15,029 nt of DNA from OMOG01 sp041485845 (GCA_041485845.1 JBGPKH010000158.1:1-15029); one strand, 5' to 3'. Positions 1 to 6,795 are shown, numbered from the stretch's first letter. Program-made: numbers and translations. The notes: generated from the letters alone by a model not told the origin.

Positions 1-2
1 CG

Positions 3-434
3 CCCCTCACCAAGCAGGACCTCCGCGAAGCCCTGGATGCCGCCATCCAGCCGGTTGTCGCCCGCCTGGACGCCATCACCGTCAGGCAGGACGCATCCGA
101 CAGCCGTCTGGACGCCGCCGTCCAGACCCTCACCGCCCGCCTGGACGCCGCCGACGGCCGTCTGGACGCCGCCGTCCAGACCCTCACCGCCCGGCAGGAG
201 GCATCCATGGAAGCGTTCGCGCACAACCTCTCCGACCTCCGCCGCGAGCTTATGGAATACCTCCGACGTATCGAGAACCGAACGGAACGCACCGAAATCA
301 ATGTCAGCGCCCTGCTGATGACGACCGCTGGAATGAGCAAGTCCCTCAGCGTGCTCGAACGCTCGGACGGCCAAACCGCCACCACCCAGGCCGCCCAGCA
401 GAGAGCCATCGACGATCTCTACGCCGTAGGCTAG
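3..434 (+). CDS. Coiled-coil protein, C-terminal part (5' truncated by window edge)
   Basis: The frame is open from the first bases of the window to a TAG at 432-434, giving 143 visible residues with no start, so the N-terminus lies outside. The reading is rich in Ala, Leu, Asp, Arg and Gln with heptad-like spacing (segments such as RLDAAVQTLTAR and LRRELMEYLRRIENRTERTE), as expected of a long alpha-helical coiled coil. There is no transmembrane segment or catalytic motif in the visible part. An 18-residue unit is repeated near the left end. The last 40 residues are more polar and end in AIDDLYAVG. An internal ATG at 207 would give 75 residues, but the upstream frame continues the same coiled-coil pattern, so the longer reading is preferred. 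Function is not recognised. It could be a structural or phage-type helical protein, but nothing proves that. Confidence 0.7.
   Translation, partial: PLTKQDLREALDAAIQPVVARLDAITVRQDASDSRLDAAVQTLTARLDAADGRLDAAVQTLTARQEASMEAFAHNLSDLRRELMEYLRRIENRTERTEINVSALLMTTAGMSKSLSVLERSDGQTATTQAAQQRAIDDLYAVG
103..193 (+). repeat. 54-bp in-frame direct repeat in the coiled-coil gene
   Basis: A 37-base stretch beginning gccgtctggacgccgccgtc occurs at 103-139 and again, identical, at 157-193. The copies are 54 bases (18 codons) apart, so each gives RLDAAVQTLTAR in the same frame. This is an internal duplication that lengthens the coiled coil without a frame change. Confidence 0.85.
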
Positions 435-502
435 TGTGGCGTTGAACTCCGAGTGAGGGAACTGTGCCTATGCGAGAGAAAGCCGACGAATCCCGCGCAT
501 AC

Positions 503-533
503 ACGGAGGCAGCGGTTTAGGGGAATCAAACTG
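503..533 (+). repeat. Fragment matching the middle of the HEAT-repeat gene
   Basis: Bases 503-533 align with 1643-1673 at 27 of 31 positions without gaps, including the run gcagcggttta. At 1643-1673 the sequence encodes residues 260-270 of the HEAT-repeat protein. Here, in the equivalent frame, it would read QRFRGIKL against QRFTGVKL. No intact gene surrounds it, so it looks like a relic of a second copy. It abuts the FGE-domain relic that starts at about 531. Confidence 0.6.
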
Positions 534-656
534 AAACACTTTCGGATCGCCGATGGTAAGCTCACCCCCGCGGATCTCCACCCAGTAGTCCGGATCGCCG
601 GGAGTGCGCAGCCGAAACGGGCTGGCCAGGTCGAGGGCTTCCGCAGCGGTGGGCAC
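531..656 (-). pseudogene. Relic of a FGE-sulfatase domain (from a second MPE-NACHT-FGE gene)
   Basis: Bases 531-648 align without gaps to 4041-4158 inside the MPE-NACHT-FGE gene, with about a dozen mismatches. Read on the minus strand from about 656 it gives TAAEALDLASPFRLRTPGDP and then DYWVEIRGGELTIGDPKVF, matching residues 836-875 of the intact protein, where the FGE domain begins. The similarity stops abruptly at both ends. The MPE, NACHT and C-terminal FGE parts are absent, and the frame then runs into unrelated sequence ending at 468. It is a broken fragment rather than a small gene. The differences are spread over all base types and leave the frame open over the matched part. Confidence 0.75.
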
Positions 657-785
657 GCGGTTTCGGGGGCGGCGAGGCCAGACCCAATCATAGCGGGTTG
701 GGTTGCAGGCCTGTTGCCCGCCGAGATCAAGGACCGGGGTTCGTTGAGAAATTCAGCAGGCACGAGCGAACCGCACCGTCGAGCG

Positions 786-855
786 ATTCCTGAGATCCTG
801 CTCTTTCGCATCCACCATGTCGTCGGGCCGCGCGGCCCAAGCGCGGCTCAGGAAT
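786..855. promoter_or_regulatory. Inverted repeat with central palindrome upstream of the HEAT/methyltransferase pair
   Basis: ATTCCTGAG at 786-794 is the exact reverse complement of CTCAGGAAT at 847-855. Between them, at 825-838, is the perfect 14-base palindrome GGGCCGCGCGGCCC. The right arm ends 8 bases before the ATG at 864 and covers the weak GGA Shine-Dalgarno bases. The placement suggests an operator or a translation-controlling structure for the two-gene unit. No C-protein gene is seen beside it, so the regulator, if any, is unknown. Confidence 0.35.
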
Positions 856-863
856 CTATCTAA

Positions 864-2420
864 ATGGCAAGGCTGGCTCTCAAACCGGATTCGAGCTTCT
901 TCCGGAAGATCGTAATCGGCGCGGTCGGCGCTCGATCGGTCTGCTCCGACTTGGCCTCGCATGGCCATGAGATGGTCGAACTCGAGCGTGGCTCGACCGA
1001 CACGAAACTCTGGAAGGAGGTGAAGAGAAAACGTGTTCGCATCCCGGACCTGGTTTGTGTCCGCTGCGGCCAGCGTGCCGAGAGCCGTGCGAAGACCAAC
1101 GCCGAACTCGCCATGTCGCACAGCGTCACCGATGAAGCCCGTGCGTGGGATTTCGGGATGATTGACAGCGATCTGATCGGTTTCCCGATTTGCCAGGCAG
1201 TTGAAGAACAGTACTGGAGCGCTGGCAAGCTGAATAGCAATACTTCCTACTGGCACGAACGGAACTGGGTTCGATGGCGACTGGCGGGTAAAATCAACTA
1301 CTTCCGTGCCGGTACGTTCCGCGGCACGACGTTCTCGAAGAGCAGCGTAAAAGGCGTAACTGAAGGATCGGAAACAAGCATTTGTTGGGATGCCGTGTTC
1401 TCCAGCAGGGCGGGCACGGTCGAGGGCTGCGAGGGCACGCGGATTACGATTCGCCGCGAGTCGGACGGTCACCGCCACACTCGGAGCATTCCAGCGCGCC
1501 TGAACCTGCTCGTGGCGGCCGGGGACCACGTGGAGGTCAATCAGGTCATCGGGTCGGCGTTGAAGACCGTTGGCGATGCCGAACTGACATGCTCTGGGAC
1601 GCTTCCAGCCCACCACATCCCGGATCTTCTGGTTTCACGAGAACGGACGCAGCGGTTTACTGGAGTCAAACTGGCTCGCCTGCGCCATGACGGTGGCCAC
1701 TGCGATGCCATAGCCGAACTGGCTGCGGATGACGAGGAAGACATCTACATCCGGCTTGAAGGACTATCGTACCTGGCCGCCGTCTGCGGGCAGGCTCCGG
1801 CAGAGATCTTCTCCGGATACCTCGACAGTCCCGACCCTCAAACGCAGCTTGAATCCGTGATTGCCATCGGCGAAGTTGGCACTCCCGAAGCCGTGGAGTC
1901 GCTTTCCGGAATTCTCGATGATTCCACTCCGCCCTATTTTCTTCGGAGCGCGGCCGCATGGTCCCTGGGACGCATCGGAACAGAGGCCGCGGTAAGCCGG
2001 CTGGTGAAGGCGTTCGCCGATATGGACATCAGCATCCGTGAGGAGGCATTGGAGGGCATCACCTCGATCGGTGGCGCCGCGGTGCCAATTCTGCTCTCTG
2101 GCCTTCGGGGCACGGCGATGGACGTCGCGGCCGGATGTGCGGAGGCCTTGCGGCAACAGGCCAATCTGCCGGCCGATGTGATTGCAGAGCTATCCCAGGG
2201 CATTCAGGGACCACATGCCCCGGACTGGGCTGTCTGGCTCCTGGGCCATCTTCCACGCCAGCGTGTGGCGCCCGCAATCATCGGTTTGCAGGGTTCGGCG
2301 CCGCAGCTCCACTACGCCATTAGCTTGCTATGGTCATTCATGGAGAGCTGGATTGCCCGCCGCTGGGAGGTTTATCCTGGACCTGTGGACCCGAACGTTG
2401 GAAACCAACATGGTGCTTGA
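864..2420 (+). CDS. HEAT-repeat protein with putative nuclease-like N-terminal domain (candidate restriction partner)
   Basis: The protein has 518 residues. The ATG at 864 is the first start in frame, because a TAA precedes it directly at 861-863. A weak GGA lies about 9 bases upstream. Residues 1 to about 260 form a globular region with a conserved-looking core: LERGS at 40-44, KRKRVRIPDLVCVRCG at 54-69 and ESRAK at 73-77. The order PD (61-62), then E73 and K77, recalls the acidic/lysine layout of PD-(D/E)xK nucleases, although the spacing is not canonical. Residues about 325-490 hold at least four HEAT/PBS-lyase-like helical repeats, for example IRSAAAWSLGRIG-type units near 360-372 and 391-403. 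The gene overlaps the following methyltransferase start by 11 bases, so the two are almost surely co-translated. Nuclease function is inferred from this coupling and the motif. A specificity or scaffold subunit is the main alternative. Confidence 0.75.
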   Translation: MARLALKPDSSFFRKIVIGAVGARSVCSDLASHGHEMVELERGSTDTKLWKEVKRKRVRIPDLVCVRCGQRAESRAKTNAELAMSHSVTDEARAWDFGMIDSDLIGFPICQAVEEQYWSAGKLNSNTSYWHERNWVRWRLAGKINYFRAGTFRGTTFSKSSVKGVTEGSETSICWDAVFSSRAGTVEGCEGTRITIRRESDGHRHTRSIPARLNLLVAAGDHVEVNQVIGSALKTVGDAELTCSGTLPAHHIPDLLVSRERTQRFTGVKLARLRHDGGHCDAIAELAADDEEDIYIRLEGLSYLAAVCGQAPAEIFSGYLDSPDPQTQLESVIAIGEVGTPEAVESLSGILDDSTPPYFLRSAAAWSLGRIGTEAAVSRLVKAFADMDISIREEALEGITSIGGAAVPILLSGLRGTAMDVAAGCAEALRQQANLPADVIAELSQGIQGPHAPDWAVWLLGHLPRQRVAPAIIGLQGSAPQLHYAISLLWSFMESWIARRWEVYPGPVDPNVGNQHGA

Positions 2421-3447
2421 GTTTGCCCGCGACATGCAGGTGTACAAAACGCGTCGCGGCGTTCAGCTTTGCGCCGACAGCCTGGCGGTTCTCCGAACCC
2501 TGCCGGCGGACTCGGTCGATCTGATCGTCACCAGCCCGCCGTTCGCTCTCCTTCGGCAAAAGAGTTACGGCAACCAGTCTCAGTCCGAGTATGTCGCCTG
2601 GCTCGGCGAGTTTGGAGACGCTGCCTTTCGAGTGCTCAAGCCCACCGGCAGCTTTGTCCTGGATCTGGGCGGGGCCTACGAACGCGGGCGGCCGGTTCGT
2701 TCGCTTTACAACTTTCGGGTGCTGCTGGATTGGTGCGACAGGATCGGGTATCGGCTCGCCGAGGAGTTCTTTTGGTACAACCCGGCCAAACTCCCGTCGC
2801 CCATCGAATGGGTAAACAAGCGCAAGCTTCGCGCCAAGGACGCCGTCAACACCGTTTGGTGGTTCTCGAAGACCGACAATCCGAAAGCCGACGTCACCAA
2901 AGTTCTGGTGCGGTACTCCGGGCGCATGGAGACTCTCCTGAAGGACCCGGAGAAGTTCTATACGCCGAAAGAGCGCCCGTCCGGCCACGACATCGCCAAG
3001 GCTTTCGGCAAGCGAAACGCCGGCGCTATTCCATCGAACCTCCTGCAAATCCCCAACACGGACAGCAATTCCCACTACTTGCGCACCTGCAAGATGCTCG
3101 GAAAGGATAGCCATCCAGCGCGGTACCCGAGCGATCTGCCGCGGTTCTTTATGAACTTCCTGACTGACCCCGGCGATGTGGTGATGGACATCTTCTCCGG
3201 CTCCAATACGACAGGCCGTGTCGCGGAAGAGACGGGGCGCGGCTGGGTCAGCGTTGAGTCCGATCGCCAGTTCGCGGTGCTCTCCGCGGTGCGGTTCATG
3301 ACAGCCTGGGATGACCGGTCGATTCAGACTGCGGTGACCGACTTGGAGAACGGTCGAGTCATCGACCTTGATGCGGGTCTCTCGCTGGGGCCGGCGACCG
3401 AAGCCCCGCGGCCGGTTGGATCGGTGCAGAATCAGCTTTTCGAATAG
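2410..3447 (+). CDS. Site-specific DNA methyltransferase, beta class (probable N4-cytosine)
   Basis: The protein has 345 residues and is a SAM-dependent DNA methyltransferase. The catalytic motif IV TSPPF is at residues 41-45. A long central region (about 90-230) would hold target recognition. The motif X-like HPARYPSDLP is at 235-244, and the AdoMet-binding motif I, DPGDVVMDIFSGSNTTG, is at 253-269. The order IV, recognition region, X, I is that of the beta class, and SPPF/SPPY favours m4C over m6A, whose usual motif is DPPY. The frame is open back to 2182, but the stretch before 2410 lies in another frame of the HEAT gene and shows no methyltransferase-like sequence. The ATG at 2410, overlapping the upstream stop at 2418-2420, fits translational coupling; an ATG at 2434 is a possible alternative. 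It probably protects the host from a nuclease encoded by the upstream gene. Confidence 0.92.
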   Translation: MVLEFARDMQVYKTRRGVQLCADSLAVLRTLPADSVDLIVTSPPFALLRQKSYGNQSQSEYVAWLGEFGDAAFRVLKPTGSFVLDLGGAYERGRPVRSLYNFRVLLDWCDRIGYRLAEEFFWYNPAKLPSPIEWVNKRKLRAKDAVNTVWWFSKTDNPKADVTKVLVRYSGRMETLLKDPEKFYTPKERPSGHDIAKAFGKRNAGAIPSNLLQIPNTDSNSHYLRTCKMLGKDSHPARYPSDLPRFFMNFLTDPGDVVMDIFSGSNTTGRVAEETGRGWVSVESDRQFAVLSAVRFMTAWDDRSIQTAVTDLENGRVIDLDAGLSLGPATEAPRPVGSVQNQLFE

Positions 3448-3462
3448 CGCTCAGCGAAAAGC
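3435..3462. terminator. Inverted repeat between convergent genes
   Basis: GCTTTTCG at 3435-3442 pairs exactly with CGAAAAGC at 3455-3462 around a 12-base loop. The hairpin straddles the methyltransferase stop at 3445-3447 and lies just before the convergent stop at 3474-3476. It is the only structure in the 26-base gap, so it may end or stabilise both transcripts. It lacks a GC-rich stem with a clear U tract, so its role as an intrinsic terminator is uncertain. Confidence 0.4.
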
Positions 3463-3473
3463 ATCAAGGAAAT

Positions 3474-6400
3474 CTATTCCCGGACGCACCGAAACCCCAG
3501 GAGGTCGTCCCCGAGGCCGTACCAACTGGCACGGACGGCGGCACGCAGGTCCGCCGCTTCACCGTCGAACCACGCCCCCCGCACCGATTTATTGTTCTCG
3601 TCGAAGTTGCTGCGCGTCCACTCCCATACATTCCCCGCCATATCCGCAACGCCTTCCGGGGTATCGCCATCGGGAAACATCCCGACCGGCGTCGGATGGC
3701 CAACCTTCATGCCGAAGTTCGCTCGGTGCTCATCGGCCTCCTGTTCTTCCGGCCCCCACGGGTAGATTCGCCCCTCAGGGCCGCGCGCGGCGAACTCCCA
3801 CTGCTCGTCGGTTGGCAGCTTGCAGGCCATGCCCCATTTCCTGCTGGCCCACTCGCAGTAGCTCCGCGCCTCGTGCCACGTCACGAAAACCACTGGCCAG
3901 CTCCGATGTAGCGCCTGGTCCTCCCATTTGTGCGGCTTGTTCGCTTTGGTGTCGTTAAGATACCGGTTGTACTCCCACACCGTCACGGGGAATCGGCCAA
4001 TCCAGAACGTGCAGACATTCACGGATTTCACCGGCAAGCTCTGAAACGCCTTCGGATCGCCGATGGTGAACTTGCCGCCGCGGATCTCCACCCAGTAGTC
4101 CGGATCGCCGGGAGTGGGCAGCCGGAACGAGCTGGCGAGGTCCAGGGCTTCCGCGGCCGCTACGCGTGTGTGCAAACCGATGCCCATCGTCTTACCCTTC
4201 TGCAAGATCGCCAACACGGCGTCGCGCAATTCGCAGAACCGCTTCTCGGCCGGCCCCCTTAGCAAGTAGCCGGTGGGCGCTACGTCCGCCAGCATGCTGC
4301 CCAGCACTCCCGCCGCATGCGCCTTGCGATCCAATGTCTCTTGGGAGGCGGCATGTCGTGTGAGATCCGTGAACAGCTCGTCCAGGCGCTCCCGCGCGGA
4401 CCCGGCCATACGGCCGGCCAGGAGCGGCAACACCTCGCGCCCTTCCAGCGAATAGAGGAACCTGCGCGCGCGTTCCCATAGCTTGGTATCCGGAAACCCC
4501 GCAAGCGTCCGCGCCGCTAGATATTCCTGGAAGCTGAGGTGCCAGAAGGCGATCTCCTCGTCGCGCAGCGTGACGATGCCGCTGTCGATTTGAGCCTGTT
4601 CGAGGAAGTGGCGGGCGGGCTCGATGGGCTGATTCTTCGGCGTGAGGAGCTTCGTCGCGTCATCGATGCCGACCTGCTCCTTCCGCCCGCCCTTCCATTC
4701 CTGCATACCCAGCGCCAGGGCGCCGAATCGGCCGAGCAGATCGCTTTGCGAGTATTCCGGGTGCTTGTCCACGGCTTGGTCAGCCAGCCATTCCATAATC
4801 TGTTCGTACAGTTGCGCACGCTGCTCGGGCAGGCGGTGCCGCCGCAGGTGCAGCACAGCCAGCGCGGTCAACATCAGCGGATTCCGGGCCAGCATGTGGA
4901 GCGCAGGAACCGCCAGCGCCGGGCGAAGCTCGGCGTAGTAGCCCTGCGCGGCGGCTTCATCACCACGCTTGAGCCAGCGACACCACTGCCACAGAAAGCC
5001 CTCGATCCCGGGGTCATCCAGGTCCTCGATCCTCGCCTTTTCGAAACCTCTTAGGGTGGCTCTGCCCTCATCGCCACCCGGTCGCGTGGTGACCACCATG
5101 TGGCATGCGTTTTGCGCCGCCAGCAGGATGGTCGCCACAGTCTTCTCGCGCCGCGCCTGGTTGGCGGCTTCATCCAGGCCATCCAGCAGCACAACGGTGT
5201 CTTCCGCATCCAGCTTTTCCCGGAAGAACTCCTCGTCGAGGCCCCATCCTTGCGAGGCGAGGAAGTGGGCGATCCAGCGCGCGTCCGCTGCGGTGCAAGG
5301 GTCCCCTGGCTGTGGACGGCTCAGTGTGCTGGCGATGTGCTGGTCAAGCTGGCTGATCCGGACCCAGAGCGGGAATCCCTTCACGGGAAGCTCTGGCGGC
5401 GGCCCCGCGGGCCGGCACAACAACCATGCGACCCTCCGCAAGAACGTAGTCTTGCCGCTGCCCGGCTTGCCTTCGATCACCAGCTTCCGGTTTCGCAATG
5501 CCTCTTCCAGGGGCACGGGTCTGGCTCGTTCCATCGCCTCTTCGCCCGTCCGGACCGGCGCGATGGTCATGAGCCGGATGTAGAGCACATCGATGCCTGG
5601 AGGCGGGGTCTGTCCCGGCCCGACCTTGAGTTGATGCAGATCGATGCTCTGCGTCTGATCCCGCAGCCAGGCAAGGTACTTCGCAGGGTTGGCCGTGGCT
5701 CGCGCAACCGTTTCGGTGCGCAGCGAATAGTCCTGCCGCGGCTTCTCCTCCCACTGCGTCCTTCGCGGATCGAACTCCCACGGGCGGCGGGCAATCGTGC
5801 GGGCTTTCGTGTCGATCTGGAGCAGTGAGAAGTTGTTCCGGTAGGCGTGGTTGTCGTAGGTCGCGCCACCGAGAAACAGCCGCGCCCGGTCATAACAGCG
5901 CGTGGCGCGCTCGATGGCGCCGTGCGTGTGGCCAGAGAGGATCGCGTGCGCGCGCCCGGCGAGGTACCCGTAAGTGTTCGGCCGGTCGCCGTAGGCGTTG
6001 TACTCGGGGTTTGCCAGCCAATCGTGCGGATGGTGCAATACCGCGACCGTGATCGGCGCCGTGTTGTAATCGTCCGGAGCCATCAGCGGCATCGATTGAA
6101 GCTGCGGCCGGCCGAGCCAAAGCTGGCCGCGGTCCGTCTGGCTGTCGCGGCAGAACCAGGCGGAATTCGCGCAGACGAACTGGATGCCGCGTACCTCGCG
6201 CACGCCGGCCAGGTAGTTGGGTGTGCTGTGCAGCATCGGCGCGGGAATGCCAAACTTCTTAACGAACTTCACGAACGCTGCGAACGGCCGCGCGAAGCCG
6301 CCCGCTAAGTGCTCGGGCCGCAGGACCCGGTCCGCCTCCTGCGGATCGCCAGTCCGCCTGAGAAGTGAGATGGCAGCCTCGCGGTCGATATCGTGATTGC

Positions 6401-6665
6401 CCGGGCAGACGATGCAATCGGCGGCGGTCAGTCCGGTGGCGGGGAATAACTTCTTCGTCAGCCATTCACCAAGTTCGGTGTACCCGGTGGGCCGCCCCTG
6501 CCAGGTGAGGTCGCCCGAGATGACCAGGATCTGAGGGCGCCACTTTGCCTCCAGCCTGCCCAGCTCCGTCACCAGCAGATCCAGCGCCTGGGCGCGCTGG
6601 GCGCGGGCCGTAGCATCGCGGTCGTAGCCGAAGTGCAGATCGGACAGGTGCAGCAGGTTGATCAT
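3474..6665 (-). CDS. Metallophosphoesterase-NACHT-FGE-sulfatase fusion (STAND-type candidate defence protein)
   Basis: One uninterrupted 1063-residue reading carries three modules. Residues 1 to about 270 are a calcineurin-like metallophosphoesterase with all expected metal-binding motifs: D9-x-H11, GD at 51-52, GNHD at 89-92, H211 and GHTH at 245-248. Residues about 391-560 are a NACHT/STAND NTPase with Walker A GKPGSGKTT (399-407), Walker B LLDGLDEA (493-500) and a TTRPG sensor at 526-530. A helical region follows to about 830. Residues about 855-1063 are a FGE-sulfatase (SUMF1-like, C-type-lectin fold) domain, with GGKFTIGD, LPTDEQWEFAARG, GNVWEW (1011-1016) and the terminal GFRCVRE. The cysteine pair of true formylglycine-generating enzymes is not evident, so ligand sensing is more likely than catalysis. 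By analogy with other STAND proteins, the FGE part may sense, NACHT oligomerise and the phosphoesterase act on nucleic acid or nucleotides. It converges with the restriction-modification-like pair. Confidence 0.9.
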   Translation of the reverse strand: MINLLHLSDLHFGYDRDATARAQRAQALDLLVTELGRLEAKWRPQILVISGDLTWQGRPTGYTELGEWLTKKLFPATGLTAADCIVCPGNHDIDREAAISLLRRTGDPQEADRVLRPEHLAGGFARPFAAFVKFVKKFGIPAPMLHSTPNYLAGVREVRGIQFVCANSAWFCRDSQTDRGQLWLGRPQLQSMPLMAPDDYNTAPITVAVLHHPHDWLANPEYNAYGDRPNTYGYLAGRAHAILSGHTHGAIERATRCYDRARLFLGGATYDNHAYRNNFSLLQIDTKARTIARRPWEFDPRRTQWEEKPRQDYSLRTETVARATANPAKYLAWLRDQTQSIDLHQLKVGPGQTPPPGIDVLYIRLMTIAPVRTGEEAMERARPVPLEEALRNRKLVIEGKPGSGKTTFLRRVAWLLCRPAGPPPELPVKGFPLWVRISQLDQHIASTLSRPQPGDPCTAADARWIAHFLASQGWGLDEEFFREKLDAEDTVVLLDGLDEAANQARREKTVATILLAAQNACHMVVTTRPGGDEGRATLRGFEKARIEDLDDPGIEGFLWQWCRWLKRGDEAAAQGYYAELRPALAVPALHMLARNPLMLTALAVLHLRRHRLPEQRAQLYEQIMEWLADQAVDKHPEYSQSDLLGRFGALALGMQEWKGGRKEQVGIDDATKLLTPKNQPIEPARHFLEQAQIDSGIVTLRDEEIAFWHLSFQEYLAARTLAGFPDTKLWERARRFLYSLEGREVLPLLAGRMAGSARERLDELFTDLTRHAASQETLDRKAHAAGVLGSMLADVAPTGYLLRGPAEKRFCELRDAVLAILQKGKTMGIGLHTRVAAAEALDLASSFRLPTPGDPDYWVEIRGGKFTIGDPKAFQSLPVKSVNVCTFWIGRFPVTVWEYNRYLNDTKANKPHKWEDQALHRSWPVVFVTWHEARSYCEWASRKWGMACKLPTDEQWEFAARGPEGRIYPWGPEEQEADEHRANFGMKVGHPTPVGMFPDGDTPEGVADMAGNVWEWTRSNFDENNKSVRGAWFDGEAADLRAAVRASWYGLGDDLLGFRCVRE

Positions 6666-6685
6666 CAGCGGATTCCGGTGGAGAC

Positions 6686-6691
6686 ATTATA
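6686..6691 (-). promoter_or_regulatory. Consensus -10 box for the MPE-NACHT-FGE gene
   Basis: Read on the minus strand, 6691-6686 is TATAAT, a perfect sigma-70 -10 hexamer. It lies 20 bases before the ATG at 6665, which would put the transcript start near 6679 and give a leader of about 14 bases. The expected -35 region (about 6709-6714) reads ACCATC and does not match the consensus, so the promoter may be weak or activator-dependent. Confidence 0.45.
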
Positions 6692-6736
6692 AGGGGTGGA
6701 TGTTGGGTGATGGTAAGGGGGACCGCTCCCTTTGGT

Positions 6737-6793
6737 CGCGGCTCAGTACGAGGGGCGCGGCTCAGTACGAGGGGCGCGGCACGGTGCGAGGGG
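6737..6793. repeat. Three tandem 19-bp repeats
   Basis: The unit cgcggctcagtacgagggg occurs at 6737-6755 and 6756-6774. A third copy with three changes is at 6775-6793. The array ends 2 bases from the stop of the ThuA-domain gene (6796) and lies upstream of the NACHT gene promoter. There are no spacers, so it is not CRISPR. It resembles a short intergenic repeat element. The flanking gaccgctccctttggtc can form a small GACC/GGTC hairpin. Confidence 0.85.
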
Positions 6794-6795
6794 CG

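Larger units (their letters stand above)
435..863. other. Gene-free stretch with decayed module fragments
   Basis: No convincing intact coding sequence is seen between the coiled-coil gene and the HEAT-repeat gene. Open frames on both strands here lack clear domains or ribosome binding sites. The stretch holds the two relics at 503-533 and 531-656. From about 657 to 780 there is sequence with no recognised content, and 786-855 contains palindromic sequence before the next start. The promoter of the restriction-modification pair should lie here, but no good -35/-10 pair was identified. Confidence 0.5.

Noticed and set aside
531..656. Template/variable-repeat pair of a diversity-generating retroelement, because FGE-type domains can be DGR targets.
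   Set aside because: The differences from 4041-4158 are not limited to adenines of one strand. The match covers the start of the FGE domain, not its C-terminal ligand face. No reverse transcriptase is present.
453..863. 136-residue + strand open frame after the coiled-coil gene.
   Set aside because: Its middle is the antisense of the FGE relic, and the remainder shows no domain or ribosome binding site. It is best explained as a mosaic of relics.
753..1616. 287-residue minus-strand open frame over the HEAT-repeat gene's 5' half.
   Set aside because: It has no recognisable domain, and the + strand reading shows a coherent protein that continues into HEAT repeats and couples to the methyltransferase.
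2182..2409. Upstream extension of the methyltransferase frame to an ATG at 2182.
   Set aside because: It would overlap the HEAT-repeat gene by 239 bases. The extra 76 residues are Arg/Ser/Pro/Gly-rich and unlike methyltransferases. The ATG at 2410 gives the normal start distance to motif IV.
4041..4158. Frameshift or recombination damage in the intact NACHT-FGE gene at the segment shared with 531-648.
   Set aside because: The 1063-residue frame is continuous through this segment, with all downstream FGE motifs intact; only the left-hand copy is broken.
6737..6793. CRISPR array.
   Set aside because: The 19-bp units are directly adjacent without spacers, and no cas gene is in the window.
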